A stretch of 40,441 bases of DNA, from NCBI GenBank assembly GCA_017430235.1, contig JAFRNH010000110.1:1-40441 (forward strand), read 5' to 3'. How positions within the stretch are numbered: position 1 is the first letter of the stretch; the number at the start of each line of letters is the position of its first letter. Origin of the DNA: Paludibacteraceae bacterium (GTDB lineage: Bacteria; Bacteroidota; Bacteroidia; Bacteroidales; Paludibacteraceae). A program made the translations under genes and the position numbers. This document shows, piece after piece, positions 8,835 to 17,642 of this stretch. The notes under the pieces were generated by a model. The model saw only the letters and a program-made list of their open reading frames with translations. It was not told the DNA's origin and searched no databases.

Positions 8835-9959
8835 ATGAAAATAGGATTTGACGCCAAACGTGCTTTCTACAATTCTCGTGGATTAGGTTGCTACAGCAGA
8901 GACGTAATACGCTTGCTGTCAGACCATTATTCTGAGAACCAATATTTTTTATACACTCCGAAAACACAAGGTGCCATCTCCTTTCCTCATAACGAATCAT
9001 GCTGTGAGGTACGAGCTCCTCAAGGACTACACGCCTGGGGCCCTCTCTCCTCCCTTTGGAGAACCAAAAGCATCTGTCCCGATATTCAACATGATCAACT
9101 TGATATCTATCACGGATTAAGCCATGAACTACCCTACGGCATAGAGAAGACCGGCACTCATACCGTCGTCACCATGCACGACCTCATCTTTTTGAAAAAC
9201 CCGGAACTCTTCCCCTTTTTCGACCGCTACTCCTTTCGCAAGAAATACACTCATGGAGCTCATGTCGCCGACAGAATCATCGCTATCAGCGAAGAGACCA
9301 AAAGTGACCTCATCAACTACTTGGGCGAAAAGGAGGAACGCATCGATGTGGTATACCAAGGCTATAGCACCGTCTTCAGAAATGCAGTGACGGATGAACA
9401 AAAAAAGAGTATTAAAACAAAATATAACCTGCCCGACCATTTCATGCTAATCATCTGCGCCATTGAACGTCGCAAAAACCATGAACTCATCTTAAAAGCG
9501 ATGCGCAACCCGCAAGTAGAGCTCCCATTGGTCATCGCAGGCAACCCCTCACAATACAAAGAGACGCTTCTCTCCATGATTCATGAATATCAACTGGAGA
9601 AGAAAGTCTTTTTCATCGGACATGTGGAGACCGTAGACCTTCCTCCTCTCTATCAATTGGCAGACCTATTCGTCTATCCTTCTCTTTTTGAGGGATTCGG
9701 TAGGCCCATACTGGAATCCCTTGTCATGGGAACCCCTGTCATCACAAGCAAAGGCAGCTGTTTCCAAGAGACTGGAGGGAAAGCAGCACGCTACGTCTCT
9801 TGCGACGATGATGAAGAATTAGCTCATACCATCATACAAGTTACTTCTGATGAGTCACTCCGCAAGACAATGATTGAAGAGGGATATCAACACGCTGCTA
9901 ACTTTTCAGACGAAAGAATAGCAGCAAAACTGATGGAAACATACAAAAAAATAGTTTGA
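8835..9959 (+). CDS. Glycosyltransferase family 4 (GT-B) protein
   Basis: This retaining GT-B glycosyltransferase of 374 residues has no signal peptide and should act at the cytoplasmic face of the inner membrane. I chose the ATG at 8835 over the TTG at 8829 because MKIGFDAKRAFYNSRGLG is the usual N-terminus, with an acceptor-domain glycine loop. The donor-binding C-terminal half shows FMLIICAIERRKNHELI near residue 205, FFIGHV, and FVYPSLFEGFGRPILESL near residue 280, which contains the E-x7-E motif of GT4 enzymes. Sugar donor and acceptor cannot be read from sequence; a role in LPS or surface glycan synthesis is a plausible inference. It sits 4 bases before the helicase gene. Confidence 0.85.
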   Translation: MKIGFDAKRAFYNSRGLGCYSRDVIRLLSDHYSENQYFLYTPKTQGAISFPHNESCCEVRAPQGLHAWGPLSSLWRTKSICPDIQHDQLDIYHGLSHELPYGIEKTGTHTVVTMHDLIFLKNPELFPFFDRYSFRKKYTHGAHVADRIIAISEETKSDLINYLGEKEERIDVVYQGYSTVFRNAVTDEQKKSIKTKYNLPDHFMLIICAIERRKNHELILKAMRNPQVELPLVIAGNPSQYKETLLSMIHEYQLEKKVFFIGHVETVDLPPLYQLADLFVYPSLFEGFGRPILESLVMGTPVITSKGSCFQETGGKAARYVSCDDDEELAHTIIQVTSDESLRKTMIEEGYQHAANFSDERIAAKLMETYKKIV

Positions 9960-9963
9960 CGAC

Positions 9964-11286
9964 ATGGTTGAAATCATAGAAAATACACTACGAACAATCG
10001 GCATTGAAAGCCTCAACGAGATGCAAACGGCCGCACTCAAAGCAAACGAGTCGGGTCGCGACGTGCTTCTGCTCTCACCCACCGGATCTGGTAAAACACT
10101 CGCATTCCTTTTGCCACTCCTCCGTCAGATGAGACAAGACACCCCAGGCGTACAAGCACTCGTCATTGCTCCCTCTCGTGAACTGGCTCTTCAGATAGAA
10201 ACGGTTTTCAAGTCGTTCAAATCCTCCTTTAAGGTCACTTGCTGCTGCGGAGGTCACTCATCCGAACAGGAGAAAAAAACACTGACAGAAAACACACCCG
10301 CTCTATTAATAGGAACACCAGGTCGACTATTAGATCACATTGAACAAGGCAACATCACTCCAGAAACCATCAAATACCTCATCTTGGATGAATTTGACAA
10401 ATCATTGGAGTTGGGTTTCCAAGATGAAATGAAAGAAATCATCAGTCACCTATCCGGACTGAAAAAGAAAATGCTACTCTCTGCTACGCGCACCGACGAG
10501 ATTCCTTCCTTTGTGAAGATTCACAATCCTATGATCTTAGAATTCCTCGGTGAAAGCGGTCAGAAGATTAACCTCACAAAATATATTGTTCATTCACCCG
10601 TGAAAGACAAATTAGAATCACTTATGAAACTAATCTGCCAAATCGGAAATGAACCGACACTCATCTTCGTCAACTATCGAGAGTCGGTAGAACGTGTTGC
10701 CAATTACCTTCGTAAGAAGGGGGCGGATTGTAAAATGTTTCACGGAGGAATGGAACAGGTGGACCGAGAAAAAGCGCTCTTCCAGTTTAAAAGTGGAAGT
10801 TCCTATTTGCTTGTATCCACCGACTTGGCTGCACGCGGATTGGACATCCTCGACGTGAAGCATGTGATTCACTATCACCTGCCTGTCAATCAAGAGGCCT
10901 ACACCCATCGCAACGGACGAACTGCTCGTATGTTCGCAGAAGGAAATGCCTACATCATTCTTCATGGTGAAGAACACTTACCAGAATATCTTTCGGAAAA
11001 AAATTTCAGCAATTACCCTTTACAAGAGAATCCACCCGCATTGAAACCATCCGCATGGATTTCATTGTACATTGGCAAAGGAAAGAAAGATAAACTCAGC
11101 AAAGGGGATATCGCAGGATTCCTAATGAAAAAAGGATTATTGGAGAAAAATCAGATAGGGACCATTGAGGTATATGACAAATGCTCATACGCATCCATTG
11201 CACGTTCCGAACTGAACGTCCTACTCAAACGGATCCGAAATGAGAAGATAAAAGGATTAAAAACAATTTTCGAAGAAAGTAAATAA
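9964..11286 (+). CDS. DEAD-box RNA helicase with DbpA-type RNA-binding domain
   Basis: This 440-residue ATP-dependent RNA helicase is probably involved in ribosome assembly or RNA turnover. Motifs in order: Q motif (NEMQTAAL), motif I SPTGSGKT, Ia PSRELALQ, Ib TPGR, II DEFD, III SAT, V STDLAARGLD and VI HRNGRTAR. The last 75 residues (from WISLYIGKGKKDKLSKGDI) resemble the DbpA RNA-binding domain, which in E. coli DbpA recognises 23S rRNA helix 92. Motif II reads DEFD rather than DEAD, and motif VI ends TAR rather than TGR; both look like lineage variants, not damage, because all catalytic acids and arginines remain. The gene is sandwiched between the glycosyltransferase and aroB with gaps of 4 and 6 bases. 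Confidence 0.88.
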   Translation: MVEIIENTLRTIGIESLNEMQTAALKANESGRDVLLLSPTGSGKTLAFLLPLLRQMRQDTPGVQALVIAPSRELALQIETVFKSFKSSFKVTCCCGGHSSEQEKKTLTENTPALLIGTPGRLLDHIEQGNITPETIKYLILDEFDKSLELGFQDEMKEIISHLSGLKKKMLLSATRTDEIPSFVKIHNPMILEFLGESGQKINLTKYIVHSPVKDKLESLMKLICQIGNEPTLIFVNYRESVERVANYLRKKGADCKMFHGGMEQVDREKALFQFKSGSSYLLVSTDLAARGLDILDVKHVIHYHLPVNQEAYTHRNGRTARMFAEGNAYIILHGEEHLPEYLSEKNFSNYPLQENPPALKPSAWISLYIGKGKKDKLSKGDIAGFLMKKGLLEKNQIGTIEVYDKCSYASIARSELNVLLKRIRNEKIKGLKTIFEESK

Positions 11287-11292
11287 TTTTTT

Positions 11293-12348
11293 ATGCAAAA
11301 GATTCAAATATCCAACTCTGTTGATTCCCTTTTCGAGGAATTAAAAAACATTAAGCCCTCATCCACTTTCGTGCTAACCGACACGAACACGCTGAAACTA
11401 TGTTGGCCCATTCTACAAAAGGGCATAAACATTCCTGCCGATCATGTTATCACCATTCCTGCAGGAGATGATAACAAGAACCTCGAGTCATTGGCATACG
11501 TATGGCAACAACTAAGTGAGAAGGGTGCTACACGCAAATCGCTACTCATCAACTTAGGTGGCGGAATGGTAACCGACCTTGGAGGCTTTGCCGCTTCCAC
11601 CTTCAAACGAGGAATCAACTACATCAATGTCCCAACCACTCTGTTAGGAGCCGTAGATGCAGCCGTGGGAGGAAAAACAGGCATCAACTTCAACGGACTG
11701 AAAAACGAGATTGGCGTCATCAATCCCGCATTAAGCGTACTCATCTACGTGGGATTCTTCAAAACACTCTCTCAAGAAAATATCTTCTCAGGTTTTGCCG
11801 AGATGATTAAACACGGTATCATCTCCGACCCAACTGTATGGAAACATATCTGCGAAACAGATTTATACAATATTGATTATCAAAAACTTCCAGGACTACT
11901 TCGTGAATCTATCCAAGTGAAGGAAAAGATTGTAGCCGTAGACCCAACAGAGAAGGGCATACGAAAAGCACTCAATTTCGGACATACAATTGGACATGCT
12001 TTTGAAAGCCATGCCATCGAACGCGGAGAAACCAAACTTCATGGTTATGCAGTAGCTTGGGGTATGATTTCCGAACTTTATCTTAGTCACAAAAAATGTG
12101 GACTTCCTAAATACATACTCTTTCAAGCAATTCAGTTCATCAAAGAGAACTACGGTGCATTCTACATCACTTGCAAAGAGTATGATCGTCTCTATGAATT
12201 GATGACACACGATAAGAAAAATGAAGAGAAGGATACCATTCTATTCACACTTTTGTCCAATATAGGAGAGGTGAAAATTAATACTGTCGTAGATAAACAG
12301 GATATTTTTGAATCACTCGATTTCTATCGAGACTCACTAGGCATCTAA
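11293..12348 (+). CDS. aroB: 3-dehydroquinate synthase
   Basis: AroB converts DAHP to 3-dehydroquinate, the second step of the shikimate pathway, using NAD and a divalent metal. The 351-residue product shows the glycine-rich cofactor loop LGGGMVTDLGGFAAST near residue 95, DAAVGGKTGINFNGLKNEIG near residue 125, and the metal ligands in FAEMIKHG (Glu), LNFGHTIGHAFE (His) and KLHGYAVAWGM (His). All catalytic residues recognised in the family are present. It lies 6 bases after the helicase gene and 11 bases before aroA, so two shikimate enzymes are made from one transcript. Confidence 0.95.
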   Translation: MQKIQISNSVDSLFEELKNIKPSSTFVLTDTNTLKLCWPILQKGINIPADHVITIPAGDDNKNLESLAYVWQQLSEKGATRKSLLINLGGGMVTDLGGFAASTFKRGINYINVPTTLLGAVDAAVGGKTGINFNGLKNEIGVINPALSVLIYVGFFKTLSQENIFSGFAEMIKHGIISDPTVWKHICETDLYNIDYQKLPGLLRESIQVKEKIVAVDPTEKGIRKALNFGHTIGHAFESHAIERGETKLHGYAVAWGMISELYLSHKKCGLPKYILFQAIQFIKENYGAFYITCKEYDRLYELMTHDKKNEEKDTILFTLLSNIGEVKINTVVDKQDIFESLDFYRDSLGI

Positions 12349-12359
12349 CTTCAAAGAAG

Positions 12360-13601
12360 ATGGAAAACATTCATATCAAAGCAATTGTTCCAGAGAAAGC
12401 AATATCAGAGCATACCATTCTATTGCCAGCCTCCAAAAGCATAAGCAATAGAGCCCTCATTCTAAACGCTTTGAGTAAGGCACCCGGACGTATTTACAAT
12501 CTGGCAGAGTGTGATGACACAGATGTGTTAAGCGCCGCTCTCACCTCGCATGATGAGACCAACTTCAACATTGGTGCCGCAGGTACTGCCATGCGCTTCC
12601 TAACAGCCTATCTAGCAGGGAAGCCAGGCGATTGGACCATCACAGGAAGTGAACGAATGAAACAACGTCCCATCGGAATACTTGTCGACGCCCTGAACAA
12701 CATCGGAGCAGAGATTAGTTACCTTGAAAAGGAAGGTTTTCCACCTTTAAAGATCCATGGAAAGAAGTTATTGGGAGGAACCGTCCATCTAAACGGAGGT
12801 GTCAGCAGTCAGTTCATATCTGCCCTACTGATGATTGCCCCTACGACACAAAAAGGAATCGAACTTCACTTAGAAGGAGAGATTATCTCACGTCCCTATA
12901 TTGAGATGACTTTGCAAATGATGAAGGCGTATGGTGTGGATTCTCAATGGGAAGGCAAAAGCATTCAGATAGTTTCACAAGAATACAAAACCACCGATTA
13001 TACGGTAGAATCAGATTGGTCTGCCGCCTCCTATTGGTATGAAATTGCAGCACTGAGTCCTTCCACAATCAATTTCACGTTGCCTCACCTCTACGAGAAG
13101 AGTTTGCAAGGAGACTCGATGGGAAGGAAGATTTTCGAGCCATTGGGAGTTAGCACACAGTTCGTGCAAGATGGTGTCAGAATTTCCAAAACGAAGAAGG
13201 CGGTTGAACATTTCGAATATGATTTTAGCGGACAGCCCGACATAGCCCAAACCCTTGTGGTAACCTGCTGCAGTTTAGGCATCACCTTTCGCTTCACAGG
13301 TTTACAAACTCTAAAGATCAAAGAGACTGACAGAATCGAAGCATTAAAGAACGAGTGTAAGAAATTAGGATTCATTCTGAAAGAAGAGGGTGTCGGCTCC
13401 TTATATTGGGATGGAGAGCAATACAGGCGAGATGAGCATCCACAGATTGCTACTTATAAAGACCATCGAATGGCAATGGCATTTGCCCCAAGTACCATCC
13501 GCTTAGGTGATATAACAATAGAGGAACCCAACGTAGTAAGTAAGTCATATCCAAAATTTTGGGATGATTTATGGTCTTGCCAATTATTTGAAAATTTATA
13601 A
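12360..13601 (+). CDS. aroA: 3-phosphoshikimate 1-carboxyvinyltransferase (EPSP synthase)
   Basis: AroA transfers the enolpyruvyl group of PEP to shikimate 3-phosphate, the sixth step of the shikimate pathway. The 413-residue protein keeps the substrate-binding lysine, serine and arginine of LPASKSISNRALI near residue 22, the PEP loop GAAGTAMRFLTAY near residue 77, PDIAQTLVV with the catalytic Asp, KETDRIEAL with the catalytic Glu, DHRMAMAF, and SKSYPKFW near the C-terminus. The PEP loop reads GAAGTAMRF where E. coli has GNAGTAMRP; I believe this is common in Bacteroidota enzymes. It is somewhat shorter than the E. coli enzyme. It ends 33 bases before a secreted-protein gene. Confidence 0.95.
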   Translation: MENIHIKAIVPEKAISEHTILLPASKSISNRALILNALSKAPGRIYNLAECDDTDVLSAALTSHDETNFNIGAAGTAMRFLTAYLAGKPGDWTITGSERMKQRPIGILVDALNNIGAEISYLEKEGFPPLKIHGKKLLGGTVHLNGGVSSQFISALLMIAPTTQKGIELHLEGEIISRPYIEMTLQMMKAYGVDSQWEGKSIQIVSQEYKTTDYTVESDWSAASYWYEIAALSPSTINFTLPHLYEKSLQGDSMGRKIFEPLGVSTQFVQDGVRISKTKKAVEHFEYDFSGQPDIAQTLVVTCCSLGITFRFTGLQTLKIKETDRIEALKNECKKLGFILKEEGVGSLYWDGEQYRRDEHPQIATYKDHRMAMAFAPSTIRLGDITIEEPNVVSKSYPKFWDDLWSCQLFENL

Positions 13602-13634
13602 TAAAACAATAAAACCATCTAAAAAGGGAAAAGC

Positions 13635-14270
13635 ATGAAAAAGGTTATTTTCATAGTGATGTTGCTAATTGGAGCAATAACCTATATTCAAGCACAAGAA
13701 GAGGAAGGTGAAAACACGAATTTCACCAGTTTTCCAGTGAATTATACAGGTCAAAAGCCAGTGATTACAGACTTCGTAACAGCCATACTATCACAGAATA
13801 ACGGAGAAGGCGTCTTTGTAGAAATGGCTGAGAATTGGAAGAAATACCAAAAAGGAGAAACATTACCCAAAGGCAGATCATTTACGGTAGATACAAAGAA
13901 TGGTTATATCCGTTACGATGTCACCTATTCAAAGGAGGAAACCGTATATGTAGAGTTTTGCTTTTGGAATTGTACAGATGGAAAGCATAAGATAGTGGCT
14001 TCCAATTTTGTTCTTCTCATGAATGGGAAACCAACAGACACAGAATTAACCGGGCAATCATTCTACCAATACGACAATGCGACAAAGAAAATGATATACA
14101 CGTATGCCTACGACTTGGGCGTTCAACCAGAATATCCCAATGGAGCGAAATGTAATTTACCACGAGTAGGCAAATCCATTGAGTATGTATCTGACACCCC
14201 ATCAGGGAAGATGACTCAACGTTTCACTTGGAATGGCAGTAAGTTTGTAGCAGAGAAGATTACCAAATAA
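13635..14270 (+). CDS. Secreted protein of unknown function
   Basis: I do not recognise this 211-residue protein. It starts with a signal peptide (MKKVIFIVMLLIGAITYIQA, cleavage likely before QEEEG) and has no lipobox or membrane segment after it, so it should be periplasmic or released. The mature part is rich in aromatic residues and beta-strand patterns (YIRYDVTYSKEETVYVEFCFWN, split by turns), with two cysteines in FCFWNCTDG and one in AKCNLPRVG. No T9SS sorting domain is visible. It lies 33 bases after aroA and is probably the last gene of the rdgB-aroA train; a convergent tRNA unit follows. Function is unknown. Confidence 0.75.
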   Translation: MKKVIFIVMLLIGAITYIQAQEEEGENTNFTSFPVNYTGQKPVITDFVTAILSQNNGEGVFVEMAENWKKYQKGETLPKGRSFTVDTKNGYIRYDVTYSKEETVYVEFCFWNCTDGKHKIVASNFVLLMNGKPTDTELTGQSFYQYDNATKKMIYTYAYDLGVQPEYPNGAKCNLPRVGKSIEYVSDTPSGKMTQRFTWNGSKFVAEKITK

Positions 14271-14272
14271 AA

Positions 14273-14296
14273 AAGCAATTCACGAATGAATTGCTT
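14273..14296 (-). terminator. Intrinsic terminator of the tRNA-Thr transcript
   Basis: Perfect 10-bp arms AAGCAATTCA/TGAATTGCTT (14273-14282 and 14287-14296) enclose a 4-base loop. On the minus strand a T-rich run follows. It lies 25 bases beyond the tRNA 3' end and directly after the stop codon of the convergent secreted-protein gene, so it may serve both directions. Confidence 0.7.
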
Positions 14297-14320
14297 CCCA
14301 TTGTATGTAACTTTTGATTG

Positions 14321-14393
<73 letters not shown>

Positions 14394-14403
14394 AATGCGG
14401 GTG

Positions 14404-14411
14404 CAAAAGTA
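14404..14411 (-). promoter_or_regulatory. -7 promoter element of tRNA-Thr
   Basis: The minus strand reads TACTTTTG (TAnnTTTG), ending 11 bases before the tRNA 5' end. TTTG about 19 bases upstream (near 14431) fits the -33 element. Confidence 0.65.
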
Positions 14412-14443
14412 ATCTTTTTTTTAAAAACCACAAATTTTTTTTA

Positions 14444-14451
14444 TAGATTTG
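14444..14451 (+). promoter_or_regulatory. -7 promoter element of the acyltransferase-thioesterase-recO genes
   Basis: TAGATTTG matches TAnnTTTG and lies 24 bases before the ATG at 14475. It is back to back with the tRNA promoter, the two -7 elements being 33 bases apart. Confidence 0.55.
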
Positions 14452-14474
14452 CACAGCGTTACTTTTTTATAAAA

Positions 14475-15587
14475 ATGATAGAAATTAGAAAAATATCCTC
14501 GCATAAGGAGTTAAAGCAATTTGTTCGTTTTGCCAATGATTTATATTCCGACTGCCCCTATTGGGTTCCGCCATTGGAGTTTGACGAATTAAAGACCCTC
14601 CGCAAAGATAAAAACCCTGCATTCGAGCATTGCGAAGCAGAATAGTGGCTTGCGTATAAAGATGGAAAGATTGTTGGCCGTATAGCAGGTATCATCAACC
14701 ACATTGCCAACCAGAAATGGGGCAACAAAGTGCGTTTTGGATGGTTTGATTTCATTGAAGACATTGAAGTAGCCAGAGCCCTTCTCAACACTGTAGAAGA
14801 GTGGGGGAAATCCAAAGGTATGGGAATCATTCAAGGTCCGTTAGGCTTCAACGATATGGATCGTGAAGGTATGTTGGTATATGGATATGAAAATGAGCCT
14901 ACCATTGCCAGTATCTATAATCACCCATACTATGTCAGTTTCATGGAGCAACTCAGCTACGAAAAAGCTGAAGATTGGTTGCAATATAAAATCAAACTTG
15001 ATGCGATACCAGAGAAGATCAAGCGCGTCAGCAAAATGATTGCAGAACGCTACAATCTACGAGCTCTTTCATTCACGAAGAAAAAGGATTTGAAAAAATA
15101 TGCACGTCCTTTGTTCCATACACTAAATGCTTCTTTCTCAAATCTTTACGGATATTCCGAATTAACAGATAAGGAGATTGACTCCATTGTAGCCAGCTAT
15201 TTTTCATTCATTGACCCAAAATATGTGTGTATCATCGTAGATGAGAATGACACAGTGGTTGCTTTCGGTATCAGCATGTGTTCACTATCTGCAGCATACA
15301 AAAAGGCAAAAGGTAAAGTATTCCCATTTGGATTCATTCATATATTGAATGCCATGAGGAAACCGAAAATCATCGATTTATACCTCAATGGTGTATTACC
15401 AGAATGGCAGAAAAGGGGTATTCACTCTCTCTACTATACACAAATGACACAAACATATATGGATAATAACATTCCGATTGCCATTACGAATCCGCAATTG
15501 GAAACCAATGTCAATGCCGTTCACATCTGGAGCAATTATGAAAATGAATTATATTGCCGCAGAAGATGTTATGAGAAAACTTTGTAA
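14475..15587 (+). pseudogene. GNAT-like acyltransferase family gene interrupted by an in-frame TAG
   Basis: A single reading frame runs from ATG 14475 to TAA 15587 (370 codons) except for a TAG at 14643-14645, codon 57. Upstream it encodes MIEIRKISSHKELKQFVRF and CPYWVPPLEFDELKTLRKDKN; downstream it continues without frameshift as WLAYKDGKIVGRIAGIINH, then FGWFDFIEDIEVARALL and GPLGFNDMDREGMLVYGY. Both halves belong to one widespread Bacteroidota protein family related to GNAT N-acyltransferases. The interrupted site would normally be an aromatic residue (EAEY or EAEF), so TAG probably arose by one base change from TAT or TAC. The gene may be recently inactivated, read through, or a sequencing error. 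The downstream fragment could start at 14730 but would lack the N-terminal domain. The thioesterase gene follows after 8 bases. Confidence 0.8.
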
Positions 15588-15595
15588 GATTAGAC

Positions 15596-15988
15596 ATGGA
15601 GAATAACGACGTCATAGAGTTACTAAAGAAAGACAAATTCATCCTTTACAATGGCATCGAACTTCTGGAAATAGGAGAAGGGGAAGCCACAGGAAGAATG
15701 AACATAACGGAAAATCATCTCAATGGATTAGGTACCGTACAAGGCGGTGCCATATTCACATTGGCTGACTACATCTGTGCAGCTGCTGCCAACTCACGTG
15801 GGAAAGCAGCCGTCACCCTCGATGGTCAGATGGATTACATCAAAGCCGTATCCAAAGGAACGCTCTATGCTCATGCCACAGAGGTGTTCCTTCGACGCAC
15901 CATCGCCTCCTATCATGTGGAAGTGAGAAACGAAGAGGGTGCTCTAATCGCCACCCTTCAATCAAAAGTATTCAGAAAAGACGTTTAA
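15596..15988 (+). CDS. PaaI-type hotdog-fold thioesterase
   Basis: This 130-residue single-domain hotdog protein is predicted to hydrolyse acyl- or aryl-CoA thioesters in the cytoplasm. It has the PaaI-family layout: HLNGLGTVQGGAIFTLADYI (residues 42-61) on the hotdog helix with the conserved HxxxG-x-QGG pattern, then VTLDGQMDYIKAV and TLYAHATEVFLRRTIASY on the central strands. The substrate cannot be told from sequence. It lies 8 bases after the interrupted acyltransferase frame and 2 bases before the DUF5715-like lipoprotein gene, so the three are co-transcribed. Confidence 0.85.
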   Translation: MENNDVIELLKKDKFILYNGIELLEIGEGEATGRMNITENHLNGLGTVQGGAIFTLADYICAAAANSRGKAAVTLDGQMDYIKAVSKGTLYAHATEVFLRRTIASYHVEVRNEEGALIATLQSKVFRKDV

Positions 15989-15990
15989 TC

Positions 15991-16752
15991 ATGAAGAATT
16001 GGTCCCTCATATCATTCATTGCCTTCACTTTTCTCGTCAGTTCATGCGAGTCGCCTCGTGAAAAAGCTGACAAAGTGGAAGAGAAAGTTGTGACCGTTGT
16101 GGAAGATGTGATCGACGAAGAGATTGACGTGATTGATGATTTCGAGGAATTCATCGAAGACGAATCAGAACATTGTACTGTCTACTCAAAACTACGCAAC
16201 AGCCGTAACCTACGTGACCCCAACAAAATGCATATCAAAACAGGTCGCGAAGTGGGTATGCACGAACCTTTTCGTAAAAATGCAGATTTCTTAGCTGTCA
16301 GAGACTCCCTCCTTCAATGTGGAAAACTTCAGTTTGTGGATGATGGTCTATTCTATAGGAAAAAGCGCATGAAGCACTCCTATCCTTACCTGACCCCTGA
16401 GGCCATCAACCTACTTCAAGAAATCAGTGTCCGTTTCAATGAGAATTTGAAGAAAAGGAAATTGCCAGAATATTCACTGCAACTCACCTCATGTCTCAGA
16501 ACCATGGAGAGTCAAAGCGGACTTCGAAAGAAAAACAAAAATGCCACACGCGACACCTCAAGTCACGTCTTCGGTGCATCATTCGACATCTCCTATTGGG
16601 AGTTCTACCGCAATAAAGACGGACGACTCTGTCAACAAAAATATTTGCAAAACATCCTTTCTAAAACCATACGGGAAATCAGAAACGAAAAGAGATGTCT
16701 GGTCATCAAAGAAACCGGACAATTCTGCTTTCACTGTACCGTTTTGCGCTAA
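15991..16752 (+). CDS. Lipoprotein with DD-peptidase-like (DUF5715-type) domain
   Basis: This 253-residue protein starts MKNWSLISFIAFTFLVSSC, a lipoprotein signal with Cys19 as the lipidated residue. A very acidic, Val/Glu/Asp-rich stretch (about residues 25-58) follows. The C-terminal domain carries LTSCLRTMESQSGL and SSHVFGASFDISYWEFY, matching the SxHxxGxAxD zinc-binding signature of the VanY/hedgehog-type DD-peptidase fold, and a late FHCTVL that fits the second metal histidine block. This is the pattern of Bacteroidota DUF5715 proteins; a role in peptidoglycan trimming is inferred. The gene lies between the thioesterase and recO. Confidence 0.75.
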   Translation: MKNWSLISFIAFTFLVSSCESPREKADKVEEKVVTVVEDVIDEEIDVIDDFEEFIEDESEHCTVYSKLRNSRNLRDPNKMHIKTGREVGMHEPFRKNADFLAVRDSLLQCGKLQFVDDGLFYRKKRMKHSYPYLTPEAINLLQEISVRFNENLKKRKLPEYSLQLTSCLRTMESQSGLRKKNKNATRDTSSHVFGASFDISYWEFYRNKDGRLCQQKYLQNILSKTIREIRNEKRCLVIKETGQFCFHCTVLR

Positions 16753-16767
16753 TTCATTTCTCCCAAC

Positions 16768-17493
16768 ATGCAACTGAAAACGAACGCCATCGTTTTAAAA
16801 ATTCAGAAATTCAAAGATAACGCTTCCATCCTCCATCTCTATACACTGGAAACAGGACGTGCCTCTTTTCTGCTATATGGCGCGCAAAGCAAAAAAAAAG
16901 GAAACGCAATCGCCTACCTACACCCTCTCTCGCTTGTCAGTCTGGATGTAAACATACGAAACACAAGAGAATTGAACATAATCACAGAAATCAAACAAGA
17001 GGAACCCACCATGGAGTTGCTATTCAACCCCATAAAAAGTTCATTGGCCTTCTTTATCGCTGAAATTCTATTGCAAGTGCTGAAAACCAACGAAAGAGAC
17101 GATACGCTCTTTAGCTTCCTTCATCACTCCATCTCTCAACTAAACCATGAGTCCAAAAGCTTAGGTAACTTTCATATCGCCTTTCTCCTACGGCTCTCCC
17201 GTTTTCTTGGATTTCAACCCTCCATCGATACCCCTTACACCAATGTCTACTTCGATATGAAACAAGCGGAATTCACATCTCGCCAACCAGAACATCAATA
17301 CTTCCTCCGCGCCAATGAAACAGAGAAAATGAAACTACTTCTACGCATGAACTATCGTAATTTTCACCTCTTCCGTTTCACCAAAACAGAACGAAGTGAA
17401 GTGATCGACCGCATCCTGCAGTATTATAGAATTCACACACAATGCATGGGCGACATCAAATCACTCTACGTACTCAAAGATATCTTTGAATAA
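16768..17493 (+). CDS. recO: DNA repair protein RecO
   Basis: RecO loads RecA onto SSB-coated single-stranded DNA in the RecFOR pathway. The 241-residue product has the N-terminal OB-fold (LKTNAIVLKIQKFKDNASIL, TLETGRASFLLYGAQSKKKG) and the helical RecO C-domain (SLAFFIAEILLQVLKTNERD, HIAFLLRLSRFLGFQPS). The C-terminal zinc-finger cysteines seen in many RecO proteins are absent, as in many Bacteroidota homologues. It lies 15 bases after the lipoprotein gene and appears to end this gene group; a new promoter-like region follows. Confidence 0.9.
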   Translation: MQLKTNAIVLKIQKFKDNASILHLYTLETGRASFLLYGAQSKKKGNAIAYLHPLSLVSLDVNIRNTRELNIITEIKQEEPTMELLFNPIKSSLAFFIAEILLQVLKTNERDDTLFSFLHHSISQLNHESKSLGNFHIAFLLRLSRFLGFQPSIDTPYTNVYFDMKQAEFTSRQPEHQYFLRANETEKMKLLLRMNYRNFHLFRFTKTERSEVIDRILQYYRIHTQCMGDIKSLYVLKDIFE

Positions 17494-17577
17494 CAACATA
17501 CAAACAAGCTTGCATAGATAACCCTATCTGTTAATAAATAACTAACCCAAAAGTTTTTTTTCTAAATATAAATCCCT

Positions 17578-17585
17578 AATTTCGC
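17578..17585 (+). promoter_or_regulatory. Candidate -7 element of the dksA/traR gene
   Basis: TAATTTCG is a one-base variant of TAnnTTTG and sits 57 bases before the ATG, in an AT-rich gap after recO. Tentative. Confidence 0.35.
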
Positions 17586-17642
17586 AACCGTAATAAATTA
17601 TTATTACAAAAAGTAAGGGTTTAATTACAAAATAGTAGGTCT

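Noticed and set aside
14643-14645. TAG recoded as a sense codon in this organism
   Set aside because: The beta-helix lipoprotein gene ends with TAG at 25859 just before a convergent gene, and no other gene here has an internal TAG, so recoding is unlikely; the site is treated as a lesion or error.
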